A stretch of 5,112 nucleotides of DNA, taken from Micrococcaceae bacterium (GTDB lineage Bacteria; Actinomycetota; Actinomycetes; Actinomycetales; Micrococcaceae). The notes under the pieces are model-generated. The model was not told the origin of the DNA and made no database searches. It saw only the letters and a program-made list of their open reading frames with translations. Shown piece by piece: positions 1-5,112 of the stretch (the stretch's first letter is position 1; the number at the start of each line of letters is the position of its first letter). The translations under genes and the position numbers were made by a program. The DNA lies in NCBI GenBank assembly GCA_003486025.1, contig DNHA01000058.1, positions 1 to 5,112 of the forward strand, given 5' to 3'.

Positions 1-683
1 GTGATTGCGTCGCCGCCGGGAGCTGCCATGGCTGCCACCAATGCGATGATGAACACCGTGATGCGCCAGTTTTTGAGAATCACCTTGGAGGGCAGTACTC
101 CAACCATATTCAGTCCGACCATCAGCACTGGCACCAACATGGCCAGGCCGAAGGCGAGCAACAGCCGAAAGATGAAGGGCAGGTAGGTATCGATGGTGAA
201 CAGTGTTTCGGAGTTTGCCGCAGCAAGGCTCACGAAGAACTGCAAAGCAAAGGGCAGCACGAAGTAGGCCATAGCGATGCCGAAGAGGAAGAGCGGTACG
301 GCTACTGCGGCGAAGGAGTAGCTGAGCCGGCGTTCCTTCTTTTTCAGTCCCGGAATGATGAACGCCCAGATCTGGTAGATCCACACCGGGGACGAAGCGA
401 CGACGCCAACAAAAATCGCAACCTTTAGCATGATGTCAAAAGGCGACATCACGGAGGTATAGGTGATCGACCCACCTGCGGCGCGTACCGGCTCGATGAG
501 CAACGCCAGCAGCTCATCGTAGAGGAAAAACCCGGCTACGGTACCTATGACCAGCGCAATCAACGACTTAAAGAGTCGGTTGCGAGCCTCAATCAGATGG
601 GATTTGAGGGACATCCGCCCCTCAGCGTCTTTGGACCGCGGCTTCTTCTTAGTGCGCGGTTCTTTATCTTTGCTATTTACCAC
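1..683 (-). CDS. tatC: Twin-arginine translocase subunit TatC (3' end cut by window edge)
   Basis: TatC is the multi-spanning membrane receptor that binds twin-arginine signal peptides and, with TatA, exports folded proteins. I read 227 codons from a GTG at 683-681; about the last 30-40 residues lie outside the window. After a Lys/Arg-rich N-terminal tail (1-23) come family landmarks: HLIEARNRL (29-37), which carries the conserved Glu (E32) and Arg of the first cytoplasmic segment; Pro65 after TM1; SSPVWIYQIWAF (97-108); the GLKKKERR loop with conserved Glu117; AYFVLPFAL (139-147); and APGGD with Asp225 before the last spans. Several hydrophobic segments follow this plan. The usual ELR triplet reads EAR here. 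The GTG lies 9 bp after the tatA stop, suggesting coupling, but has no clear Shine-Dalgarno. An in-frame ATG at 614-612 (MSLKSHL) has a GAGG 5 nt upstream. I prefer the GTG because basic tails ahead of the MSL-type start are common in actinobacterial TatC. Identity is secure; the start is not. Confidence 0.95.
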   Translation of the reverse strand, partial: MVNSKDKEPRTKKKPRSKDAEGRMSLKSHLIEARNRLFKSLIALVIGTVAGFFLYDELLALLIEPVRAAGGSITYTSVMSPFDIMLKVAIFVGVVASSPVWIYQIWAFIIPGLKKKERRLSYSFAAVAVPLFLFGIAMAYFVLPFALQFFVSLAAANSETLFTIDTYLPFIFRLLLAFGLAMLVPVLMVGLNMVGVLPSKVILKNWRITVFIIALVAAMAAPGGDAI

Positions 684-692
684 TGAAGAGGT

Positions 693-905
693 CTACGAGT
701 TGTTCTTTTCATTGGGATTAGGTTCGTTGACGGTACCGTCAACAGTTTCAGGCTTGTCGTCGTCTTTCATTTGACGAACCTCAGACTTAAAAATACGCAG
801 CGACTGGCCCATCGAGCGTGCCAGCCCTGGAAGCTTCGGCGCACCGAAAAGCAGCAGTGCCAAAACAATAATGATGACCAAGTGCCATCCCTGTAAACCA
901 CCCAT
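693..905 (-). CDS. tatA: Sec-independent translocase protein TatA
   Basis: TatA oligomerises at TatC when substrate is bound and provides the membrane passage for folded proteins. The 70-residue protein has the family layout: a short N-terminus (MGGLQGW); one transmembrane helix at about 7-20; the Phe-Gly hinge (F20-G21); an amphipathic helix (about 22-47) with the [10 protein letters not shown] and FKSEV elements; and an acidic, disordered tail (47-70). His8 sits where E. coli TatA has the polar Gln8. The hinge and FKSEV segment favour TatA over TatB. The protein is at the short end for the family because the tail is brief. The ATG is supported by an AGAAGGGA ribosome binding site about 7 nt upstream. 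It follows the small membrane protein gene by 32 bp and precedes tatC by 9 bp, so the two tat genes are probably co-transcribed. No tatB is visible here. Confidence 0.95.
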   Translation of the reverse strand: MGGLQGWHLVIIIVLALLLFGAPKLPGLARSMGQSLRIFKSEVRQMKDDDKPETVDGTVNEPNPNEKNNS

Positions 906-937
906 GTGATTTCCCTTCTCTCAAACTTAAGTCTACG

Positions 938-1297
938 TCAGAACAGATTCAGATCGCGCATGTTTTGCGCCTGTCCCCGATTACTGCGACGGGCCACACG
1001 TTTGACCCGACGCGCCTCAATTCGCTCGTCCTTGCCAAGCTGGCGCAACTCGGAAATTTCTTCCCGTTCGCCATGCGTCGCATCGGTTCCGTGCGGGTAA
1101 CGCCGAGCTACCGGCTCATAAGCCACCACCGTTCCAGGTTTGGCGAATTCCCCGCTGATATGGTCCGCCGCGTCAGAGGCGCTGTCGAGCACGGACATGG
1201 CTCGACGGAACAGGCGGAACCCTGCAAGCACCGCTAAGAGCAGTGTCGCGAGAATCAGCACGGCCCATAAAAGAACCCAAAACCACCAAGGAAGCAT
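938..1297 (-). CDS. Small single-span membrane protein of unknown function
   Basis: I do not recognise a named family. The 119-residue product begins with a Trp-rich, strongly hydrophobic segment (about 3-28, starting MLPWWFWVLLW), followed at once by basic residues (FRLFRR, 27-32). By the positive-inside rule this predicts an outside N-terminus and a cytoplasmic C-terminal domain. That domain has an Ala/Asp-rich stretch (36-50) that may be helical, a Gly/Pro-containing middle (53-75), and a highly charged end (77-105, many Glu, Arg and Lys) that could form a helix or bind nucleic acid or acidic lipid. The ATG lies only 3 bp after the pafBC stop. Its likely ribosome binding site (GAGGA) falls within the last pafBC codons, which suggests translational coupling. 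It is followed by tatA after 32 bp. Its position as a coupled cistron and its coherent membrane topology argue that it is a real gene. In Mycobacterium tuberculosis pafC is followed directly by tatA, so this is an extra gene by comparison. No function can be assigned. Confidence 0.8.
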   Translation of the reverse strand: MLPWWFWVLLWAVLILATLLLAVLAGFRLFRRAMSVLDSASDAADHISGEFAKPGTVVAYEPVARRYPHGTDATHGEREEISELRQLGKDERIEARRVKRVARRSNRGQAQNMRDLNLF

Positions 1298-1300
1298 CTA

Positions 1301-3304
1301 TCAATCCTCATACATTCTGATAGCGTCGTCCAACCACTTCTCCACGCGTTCGCGTGTAGCGTCAGGGCCGACAACAACAATCCTACCGCCGTGGCGGGCA
1401 ACCCATGGAGCAGCCACCAGGTGGTCTGAAAGTCGAACTTTTGCTAAGTGACCTGATTCAACCTTGGATTGAGACCATGCTATCGGGTTGAATGCTTCGA
1501 TAACCGCCACGGCTTCGGCAGCTACGAAGAATTCAACTTCTAGATCATCGCTGTTTGCCGAATAGCTGAAATCAAGCTTCTCATTGTCCTGATGCCGTTC
1601 GCCAAGAACAAAAGTTTCCTCGGTGAGTTTCACGTCGAGAACACGGTCAACGCGGAAGGTAAGGATGGCTTCTCGCTTGCGGCACCACGCGCGCAAGTAC
1701 TGCACTGGCCCGTCCTCGATCAGCCTAATCGGTTCAATCTCACGCCGTTGATGAGTCTGGGAGTTCGCCAGGTAGTAATCTATGTCGGCAACTACATTGG
1801 TGCGTAGCGCCTGAATTAGCTGGGCGGGAGTGTCGTGCTCGCGAACTTGAGTCAGTGCAAAACCGAGCGCTCCGTTCCAACCATCAAACCGTGCCACGGC
1901 CGCATTGATTTTTTGCAATGCGCTGCGCAAGACCTCGCGGTGCTCAAAGGCGGGGATGCTGTCTAAGGCGTTCAGGCCACCGAGCACTGCCACTGCTTCC
2001 AGGGGAGCAAGTTTCTGCGGTTCGGCAAGGAACGCCGCGTTGGTGATGGTGACTTCATCCGAGTCGAGGTCGCCATCATTAACGTTGATCAGTTCATCGT
2101 GCTGCCCGTTAGGCACTCCACACATCATGATCATCGCCAGTTCGTCTCGAACTTTGGCTTGGGTCATTGAATAACGTTCACACAGTTCGCCAATCGTCAC
2201 CGAGCCCTGGGCGACAACGTATTGGATCATGTCGATATTACGCATGACCTGATGCGCCGTCGAGCTGCGCCCTAGGGCGCGATGCGGCTTGAACTTTACG
2301 TCTTTGAGCGCTGGAAGCTGTGGGATATCGCGCTGGGCTGCCCGGGCATCTTTGAGGGTTTTGGCTACCTGTAAGGCCAGTTCGCGCGGCTGCAAGATTT
2401 TGACCGCTGGGCCGAAACTGGCCAGTTCTGCGGCGAAAGAGTGCTGGTCTGCGTAACCAATATTCAAGGTTGATGAGCTACGAGTTCCGTTGATAGCTTG
2501 GGCGCGCAACGGGGTGGCCGAGTCATCGAGCAGTTCTACAACTGCTAGGTGGCCAGGATTTCGCAGATCAAAATCCTGGAGCACCTTGGTCATGGAAAAA
2601 TCTTGCGGACGCGGATGGTAACCAGTGCTGGAAGCGCCTTCGCGCCGGACCTGGATGGTGAAGTGGCCTTGGAGGCGGTCGAGCCGGAACACACGTTGCG
2701 CACCGCGGCTATGATCCCATCCGGTGAAGTACCAATTGCCGAAGCGCTGGCCGATCCCCCACATATCGACGACACGTTTAGCACTATTTCCTTGGGCATC
2801 CTCATAATCAAACTTCAGTGTTTTCTTATTAAAGACCGCAAGCGCGCACGCTTTGAAGTTTGGATCATCTACAGAGAGCCGTGGCAGCATGGCTCCGGCA
2901 TAAGGGGCAATGCTCGCTTCGTTGTTCTGGTTGCCGGTAATTCGGGCCGCAGCGCTCAAAGCCAGAGCCTGGACTTTTGAGTCCTTCCAGAGGCTGGCGG
3001 CCAAGGCGATCATGGAAGATTCTGCCACGGAGAAGTCGATGGCCGGAAGGAACCAGTCACTGGTATCGATCCGGTAGTACGGGATATCGTCAATGACCTC
3101 GGTGATCAGACGCAGACCGAACTCGTTGCGGATGTCGTCCTTGAGCCTCTCGATGGCCTTGTCACGTGCTTCGCTATTGCCTGTTGGATTGAGGTAGTCG
3201 CCGATACGCTCAGCGCTAAACCGCCGTTCGGTGGTTGCCAAGGCATAGATGAGGCTTGTTAGGCGTTCGGCTTTGCTCGGTCCATCAGTCTGCTTTATGC
3301 TCAC
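1301..3304 (-). CDS. pafBC: Fused PafBC, WYL-domain DNA-damage-response transcriptional activator
   Basis: PafB and PafC form a cytoplasmic activator that switches on the LexA/RecA-independent DNA damage response in actinobacteria; ligand binding by the WYL domains is thought to activate it. Here both are in one 667-residue chain, as in Arthrobacter. The N-terminal (PafB) half has a winged helix-turn-helix (about 13-78, including RLTSLIYAL and the RLKDDIRNEFG recognition region), a WYL domain (about 150-215, WYF at 191-193 and a FRLDRL strand at 206-211) and a C-terminal extension (about 240-322). A linker of about 25 residues follows. The PafC half repeats the plan: a helix-turn-helix (about 350-420, VTIGELCERY and VRDELAMI), a second WYL domain (about 497-557, QYLRAW at 535-540 and FRVDRV at 550-555) and an extension (about 585-660). 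The start is GTG at 3304-3302; an in-frame TAG only 9 nt upstream excludes a longer form. A hairpin separates it from the FKBP genes upstream. Its stop lies 3 bp before the next gene. Confidence 0.95.
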   Translation of the reverse strand: MSIKQTDGPSKAERLTSLIYALATTERRFSAERIGDYLNPTGNSEARDKAIERLKDDIRNEFGLRLITEVIDDIPYYRIDTSDWFLPAIDFSVAESSMIALAASLWKDSKVQALALSAAARITGNQNNEASIAPYAGAMLPRLSVDDPNFKACALAVFNKKTLKFDYEDAQGNSAKRVVDMWGIGQRFGNWYFTGWDHSRGAQRVFRLDRLQGHFTIQVRREGASSTGYHPRPQDFSMTKVLQDFDLRNPGHLAVVELLDDSATPLRAQAINGTRSSSTLNIGYADQHSFAAELASFGPAVKILQPRELALQVAKTLKDARAAQRDIPQLPALKDVKFKPHRALGRSSTAHQVMRNIDMIQYVVAQGSVTIGELCERYSMTQAKVRDELAMIMMCGVPNGQHDELINVNDGDLDSDEVTITNAAFLAEPQKLAPLEAVAVLGGLNALDSIPAFEHREVLRSALQKINAAVARFDGWNGALGFALTQVREHDTPAQLIQALRTNVVADIDYYLANSQTHQRREIEPIRLIEDGPVQYLRAWCRKREAILTFRVDRVLDVKLTEETFVLGERHQDNEKLDFSYSANSDDLEVEFFVAAEAVAVIEAFNPIAWSQSKVESGHLAKVRLSDHLVAAPWVARHGGRIVVVGPDATRERVEKWLDDAIRMYED

Positions 3305-3310
3305 GTGCCT

Positions 3311-3316
3311 ACCCTA
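3311..3316 (-). promoter_or_regulatory. Candidate -10 box for pafBC giving a leaderless transcript
   Basis: On the minus strand TAGGGT fits the actinobacterial -10 pattern TANNNT. It ends exactly 6 nt before the pafBC GTG, the spacing expected when transcription starts at the first base of the start codon. Leaderless mRNAs of this type are common in actinobacteria. I see no convincing -35 element, and no match to the extended PafBC-dependent promoter motif with its TTGTC-type upstream half. The same bases (TAGGGTAGG) could instead act as a weak ribosome binding site on a longer transcript. This is an inference from position only. Confidence 0.35.
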
Positions 3317-3355
3317 ACGAACTTCCGCGCTGATCTATGACTTTGAAGACGAGGA

Positions 3356-3392
3356 AAGCCCCAAGATTTGCCAAATTGCAATCTTGGGGCTT
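3356..3392 (-). terminator. Intrinsic-terminator-like hairpin after the small FKBP gene
   Basis: Perfect 13-bp inverted repeat: arms 3356-3368 (AAGCCCCAAGATT) and 3380-3392 (AATCTTGGGGCTT) around an 11-nt loop, with a possible extra GC/GC pairing inside the loop. On the minus strand it begins 11 nt after the FKBP stop codon and is followed by CTTTCCTCGTC, a pyrimidine-rich tail with only a short U run. Intrinsic terminators with poor U tracts are common in actinobacteria. Its location right after a stop codon and before pafBC fits termination of the pafA/FKBP transcript, or partial attenuation of read-through. Confidence 0.75.
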
Positions 3393-3403
3393 CCGTCAAT
3401 GTC

Positions 3404-3799
3404 TTACTTGGTGCCCATCAGGTCAACCACGAAGATCAATGCCTCATTGGGTGCGATAGCGCCCGGAGCACCGCGCTCACCGTAGGCCAGCTCCGACGGG
3501 ATCTCCAGTCGGCGGCGGCCGCCGACCTTCATGCCCAACAGGCCCTGGTCCCAGCCCTGGATGACCATGCCGACGCCCACTGGGAAGTCGAGGGTCGAAC
3601 CGCGGCCCCAGGAAGAGTCGAACTCTTCACCGGTAGACCATGCAACGCCCACGTAGTGTGCCTGTACGGTAGTGCCCGGGGTGACCTCGGCGCCGTCGCC
3701 CTCGATCAGATCGTTGATGACCAATTCGGTAGGTGCATCGGTGCCTGGGAAATCAATTTCAGGCTTGGTGCGCTCGTAGTTGCGTTCTCCAAAAGACAT
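3404..3799 (-). CDS. FKBP-type peptidyl-prolyl cis-trans isomerase (small, cytoplasmic)
   Basis: This single-domain FKBP catalyses cis-trans isomerisation of Xaa-Pro bonds. In the 131-residue protein the FKBP fold covers about 23-130, after a 20-residue extension (MSFGERNYERTKPEIDFPG). The pocket residues known from human FKBP12 all have counterparts: Tyr49 in HYVG, Phe60-Asp61 in EEFDSSW, Val79-Ile80 and Trp83 in VIQGWDQGL, Tyr106 in LAYGERG, and Phe123 in the last strand. It should therefore be active and able to bind FK506-type ligands. There is no signal peptide, so it is predicted to be cytoplasmic. The ATG is supported by an AGAAAGG ribosome binding site about 8 nt upstream that overlaps the 16-bp gap after the lipoprotein gene, so the two FKBP genes are almost certainly in one operon. 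A hairpin follows the stop. Its substrates are unknown; closeness to the Pup ligase gene does not show that it works in pupylation. Confidence 0.96.
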   Translation of the reverse strand: MSFGERNYERTKPEIDFPGTDAPTELVINDLIEGDGAEVTPGTTVQAHYVGVAWSTGEEFDSSWGRGSTLDFPVGVGMVIQGWDQGLLGMKVGGRRRLEIPSELAYGERGAPGAIAPNEALIFVVDLMGTK

Positions 3800-3815
3800 G
3801 TTTACGGCCTTTCTA

Positions 3816-4748
3816 TTACTTGCTGGTAGTTACCTTGTCTAATTCTACGTAGAAGACCAGTGGTCCTTCAGGCTGACCTGGCTGCGGGTTCTTCCCGTAG
3901 GCCATATCGGCAGGAATGCTCAGCAAGACCTTGCTGCCTTCCTTCAAGCCCTTCAGACCTTCCAGCCAACCCTTGATAACGCCACCGGACATCTTTACAT
4001 CAAAACCCTGGTCCGAGCCGAAGTTACCGTCAAACTTCTTGCCATCTTCCCAACGCACACCGTGGTAGTGAACGCTGGCGCTGGAAGTATCGGTGGTCTC
4101 CGGTCCGGTGCCTTCTTCAAGAACATCAACCGCTAGGCCTGCTGGGGCCTCCGTGTCCTTAGGGATGGTGATCGCTGGATCGCCCTTACCGGTCTTCACG
4201 GTAGGCAGCTTGCCCTCGTCCTTCAGCTTCTTGACCTCGTCCTGGCTCAGCGGCTTGCTGGCGCTCACGGAGTCTGCGATCTTGATGACAATCAGACGCT
4301 CGGCACGGGATCCAGCCTCTGGCTCCTTCATGGTTCCGTCTGGCTGCTGAACACCATCGATGGCAGCGTAGGCAATCCAGTCGCCAACCTGGGACTTGAG
4401 CAGAGTTTCGTATAGCGCCGGCATCTGCGCCTTGAGCGCTTCATCCACCGGCATCGGGGTTGTGGCACCGGTGAAGTTCTCATTGGTCAGGTGACCGTCA
4501 ATGGTTTTGTAGAGGCCCGACTGAATGTCGATGGTGTCGCCATCTTTGATGTCCGCACCATCACCCTCGACCACGGTGACCGCTTCTTCTTTATCGGTCA
4601 GCAATGGGGCATCGAAGCTGACCTCTGGTGCGGTCTGCTCGTCGGCCGCCGGCTTTACATCAACTTTGCTTAGTGAGGTGGTTCCTGACCCGCAAGCGGT
4701 CAGGGCCAAAACGGACGCGGTTACGCAAACTGCCAAAACTTTTCGCAC
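3816..4748 (-). CDS. FKBP-type peptidyl-prolyl isomerase lipoprotein
   Basis: This is a predicted membrane-anchored extracytoplasmic folding factor of 310 residues. The N-terminus is a lipoprotein signal peptide: basic Arg2-Lys3, a hydrophobic core, and a lipobox LTAC with Cys19 as the lipid-modified residue. It has no twin arginine, so export through Sec is expected. The C-terminal FKBP domain (about 200-308) retains HYHG (Tyr228), KKFDGNF (Phe239-Asp240), VIKGW (Val257-Ile258, Trp261), MAYG (Tyr284) and a final strand with Phe299, so it should be catalytic. Residues about 50-160 look like a second, diverged FKBP-like domain (start VVEGDG, end LIVIKIADS) without these residues, perhaps for substrate binding or dimerisation. 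A charged linker (163-200, Lys/Asp/Pro-rich) joins them. The start is GTG at 4748-4746, chosen because it places Arg-Lys ahead of the signal core; GGAAAGAAG lies about 5 nt upstream. It sits 118 bp after pafA and 16 bp before the second FKBP gene. Confidence 0.95.
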   Translation of the reverse strand: MRKVLAVCVTASVLALTACGSGTTSLSKVDVKPAADEQTAPEVSFDAPLLTDKEEAVTVVEGDGADIKDGDTIDIQSGLYKTIDGHLTNENFTGATTPMPVDEALKAQMPALYETLLKSQVGDWIAYAAIDGVQQPDGTMKEPEAGSRAERLIVIKIADSVSASKPLSQDEVKKLKDEGKLPTVKTGKGDPAITIPKDTEAPAGLAVDVLEEGTGPETTDTSSASVHYHGVRWEDGKKFDGNFGSDQGFDVKMSGGVIKGWLEGLKGLKEGSKVLLSIPADMAYGKNPQPGQPEGPLVFYVELDKVTTSK

Positions 4749-4866
4749 GAATCTTCTTTCCGATAAAAATTATTGGTTCTACTACACGCGCCGGGACGGG
4801 ACCCAGTCGCAACGATCTGCATCTAGCTTAGAGGTATTTACTGTGTAAATACTTGTTTTCAGCTGG
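4749..4866. other. Intergenic region between pafA and the FKBP lipoprotein gene
   Basis: This 118-bp spacer is the longest gap in the window. From the pafA side it holds the 19-bp palindrome, then a C/G-rich stretch (about 4785-4805), then an A/T-rich segment (4762-4776), then the ribosome binding site and GTG of the lipoprotein gene. The minus-strand AATAAT in the A/T-rich segment resembles a -10 box but has no matching -35. The gap is large enough for an independent promoter of the FKBP pair, but none can be named with confidence. Confidence 0.5.
4834..4852. promoter_or_regulatory. Perfect 19-bp palindrome, candidate operator between pafA and the FKBP lipoprotein gene
   Basis: The plus strand reads GTATTTAC-TGT-GTAAATAC: two perfect 8-bp arms around a 3-bp centre. 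It lies 14 bp after the pafA stop and about 85 bp before the lipoprotein start. Six of the eight pairs in each arm are A-T and no U tract follows on either strand, so a terminator is unlikely. The size and symmetry suit the operator of a dimeric regulator. On the minus strand the repeat contains TTTACA, close to a -35 consensus, but no good -10 lies at the right distance (CTAGAT 17 bp on is poor). I cannot name the regulator. Confidence 0.45.
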
Positions 4867-5112
4867 TCATACGGGGCGGCGCATCATTTCAATTAGCTCA
4901 TCGACGGCCGAATTTGTGGTGGCGAAGGGGTCCTTGCACAAGACAACCCCGCCTTCACCTTCTTCATATTTCATGTGCACCCAGTCTGTGGAATACCGTC
5001 GGCCCGTCTCTCTGGCGGCCCTGATGAATTTACTGCGGACCGCCGCACGGGTGGTGGCTGGCGGATTTTCTACTGCATCTGCAATTGCCTGCGGGTCGAG
5101 AACCGAACTGGC
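4867..5112 (-). CDS. pafA: Pup--protein ligase PafA, C-terminal fragment (5' end outside window)
   Basis: PafA uses ATP to join the C-terminal glutamate of the ubiquitin-like protein Pup to lysines of target proteins, marking them for the bacterial proteasome in species that have one. Only the last 81 codons are here, read in frame from the window edge to TGA at 4869-4867; the N-terminal glutamine-synthetase-like catalytic domain is not visible. The fragment matches the end of the family as I remember it from M. tuberculosis PafA: AIADAVENPPATTRA (about 9-23), an R-x-x-FIRAA helix (26-33), TDWVHMK (42-48) and VLCKDPF (57-63), then an amphipathic final helix ending RRPV. Retention of the DWVH and CKDPF elements separates it from unrelated carboxylate-amine ligases. 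Dop is a paralogue with the same fold, but the close end match and the neighbouring FKBP and pafBC genes favour PafA. The gene was too truncated to be judged for length or start. Confidence 0.93.
   Translation of the reverse strand, partial: ASSVLDPQAIADAVENPPATTRAAVRSKFIRAARETGRRYSTDWVHMKYEEGEGGVVLCKDPFATTNSAVDELIEMMRRPV

Noticed and set aside
1..186. 61-codon plus-strand frame at the window start
   Set aside because: It is antisense to tatC transmembrane segments and has no identifiable features.
906..1451. Several plus-strand frames across the small membrane protein gene and the end of pafBC
   Set aside because: They overlap each other in different frames, are rich in Arg and Ser as expected for antisense shadows, and conflict with the coupled minus-strand gene order.
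2549..2980. 143-codon plus-strand open frame within pafBC
   Set aside because: It is fully antisense to the first WYL region of pafBC, which has strong family evidence. I see no ribosome binding site or recognisable domain.
3305..3355. PafBC-dependent autoregulatory promoter upstream of pafBC
   Set aside because: No TTGTC-type upstream element lies at the required distance from the TANNNT box, so autoregulation through that motif is not supported.
3368..3829. 153-codon plus-strand open frame opposite the small FKBP gene
   Set aside because: It lies antisense to a clear FKBP gene with all family motifs, starts within the terminator hairpin, and its translation resembles no protein I know. 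It is a by-product of codon bias on the other strand.
4834..4852. The palindrome as a transcription terminator of pafA
   Set aside because: The stem is only 8 bp and mostly A-T, and neither flank has a U tract, so it would be very weak compared with the 13-bp hairpin at 3356-3392.
1..5112. A previously undescribed defence, mobile or biosynthetic system
   Set aside because: Gene order and content match the known actinobacterial pafA-FKBP-pafBC-tatAC neighbourhood. There are no transposases, integrases, direct repeats at borders, tRNA sites or clear composition breaks.

Overview
The window looks like actinobacterial chromosomal DNA, most likely from the Micrococcaceae (Arthrobacter/Glutamicibacter type). 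Three things point there: the C-terminus of the Pup ligase PafA, two FKBP genes next to it, and PafB and PafC fused into one polypeptide, an arrangement known from Arthrobacter. By eye the G+C content is moderate for an actinobacterium. The genus is an inference.

All real genes lie on the minus strand, so transcription runs from high to low coordinates. In that order: the last 81 codons of pafA (5112-4867); a 118-bp gap with a perfect 19-bp palindrome (4834-4852); a lipoprotein with a C-terminal FKBP domain (4748-3816); a small cytoplasmic FKBP (3799-3404); an intrinsic-terminator-like hairpin (3356-3392); the fused WYL regulator pafBC (3304-1301); a 119-aa single-span membrane protein (1297-938); tatA (905-693); and the first 227 codons of tatC (683-1, cut by the window edge). 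The longest gaps without a gene are about 118 and 99 bp, so nothing over 300 bp is unexplained.

The window joins three jobs. PafA ligates the ubiquitin-like protein Pup to substrate lysines. PafBC is the LexA-independent DNA-damage-response activator, and pafBC commonly sits beside pafA. TatA and TatC form the twin-arginine translocase. The two peptidyl-prolyl isomerases are common companions of this locus in actinobacteria, but their link to pupylation is not established. The hairpin after the second FKBP gene suggests two transcription units: pafA/FKBP/FKBP, then pafBC/membrane protein/tatA/tatC. The second unit may start from a promoter giving a leaderless or nearly leaderless mRNA. Within it, spacing is tight (3, 32 and 9 bp), and the membrane protein gene's ribosome binding site lies inside the end of pafBC.

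I found no mobile element, tRNA, rRNA, CRISPR array or clear sign of horizontal transfer. I do not see a new defence or other exotic system. The points worth checking are the operon split, the palindrome, the uncharacterised membrane protein between pafBC and tatA, and the start of tatC.
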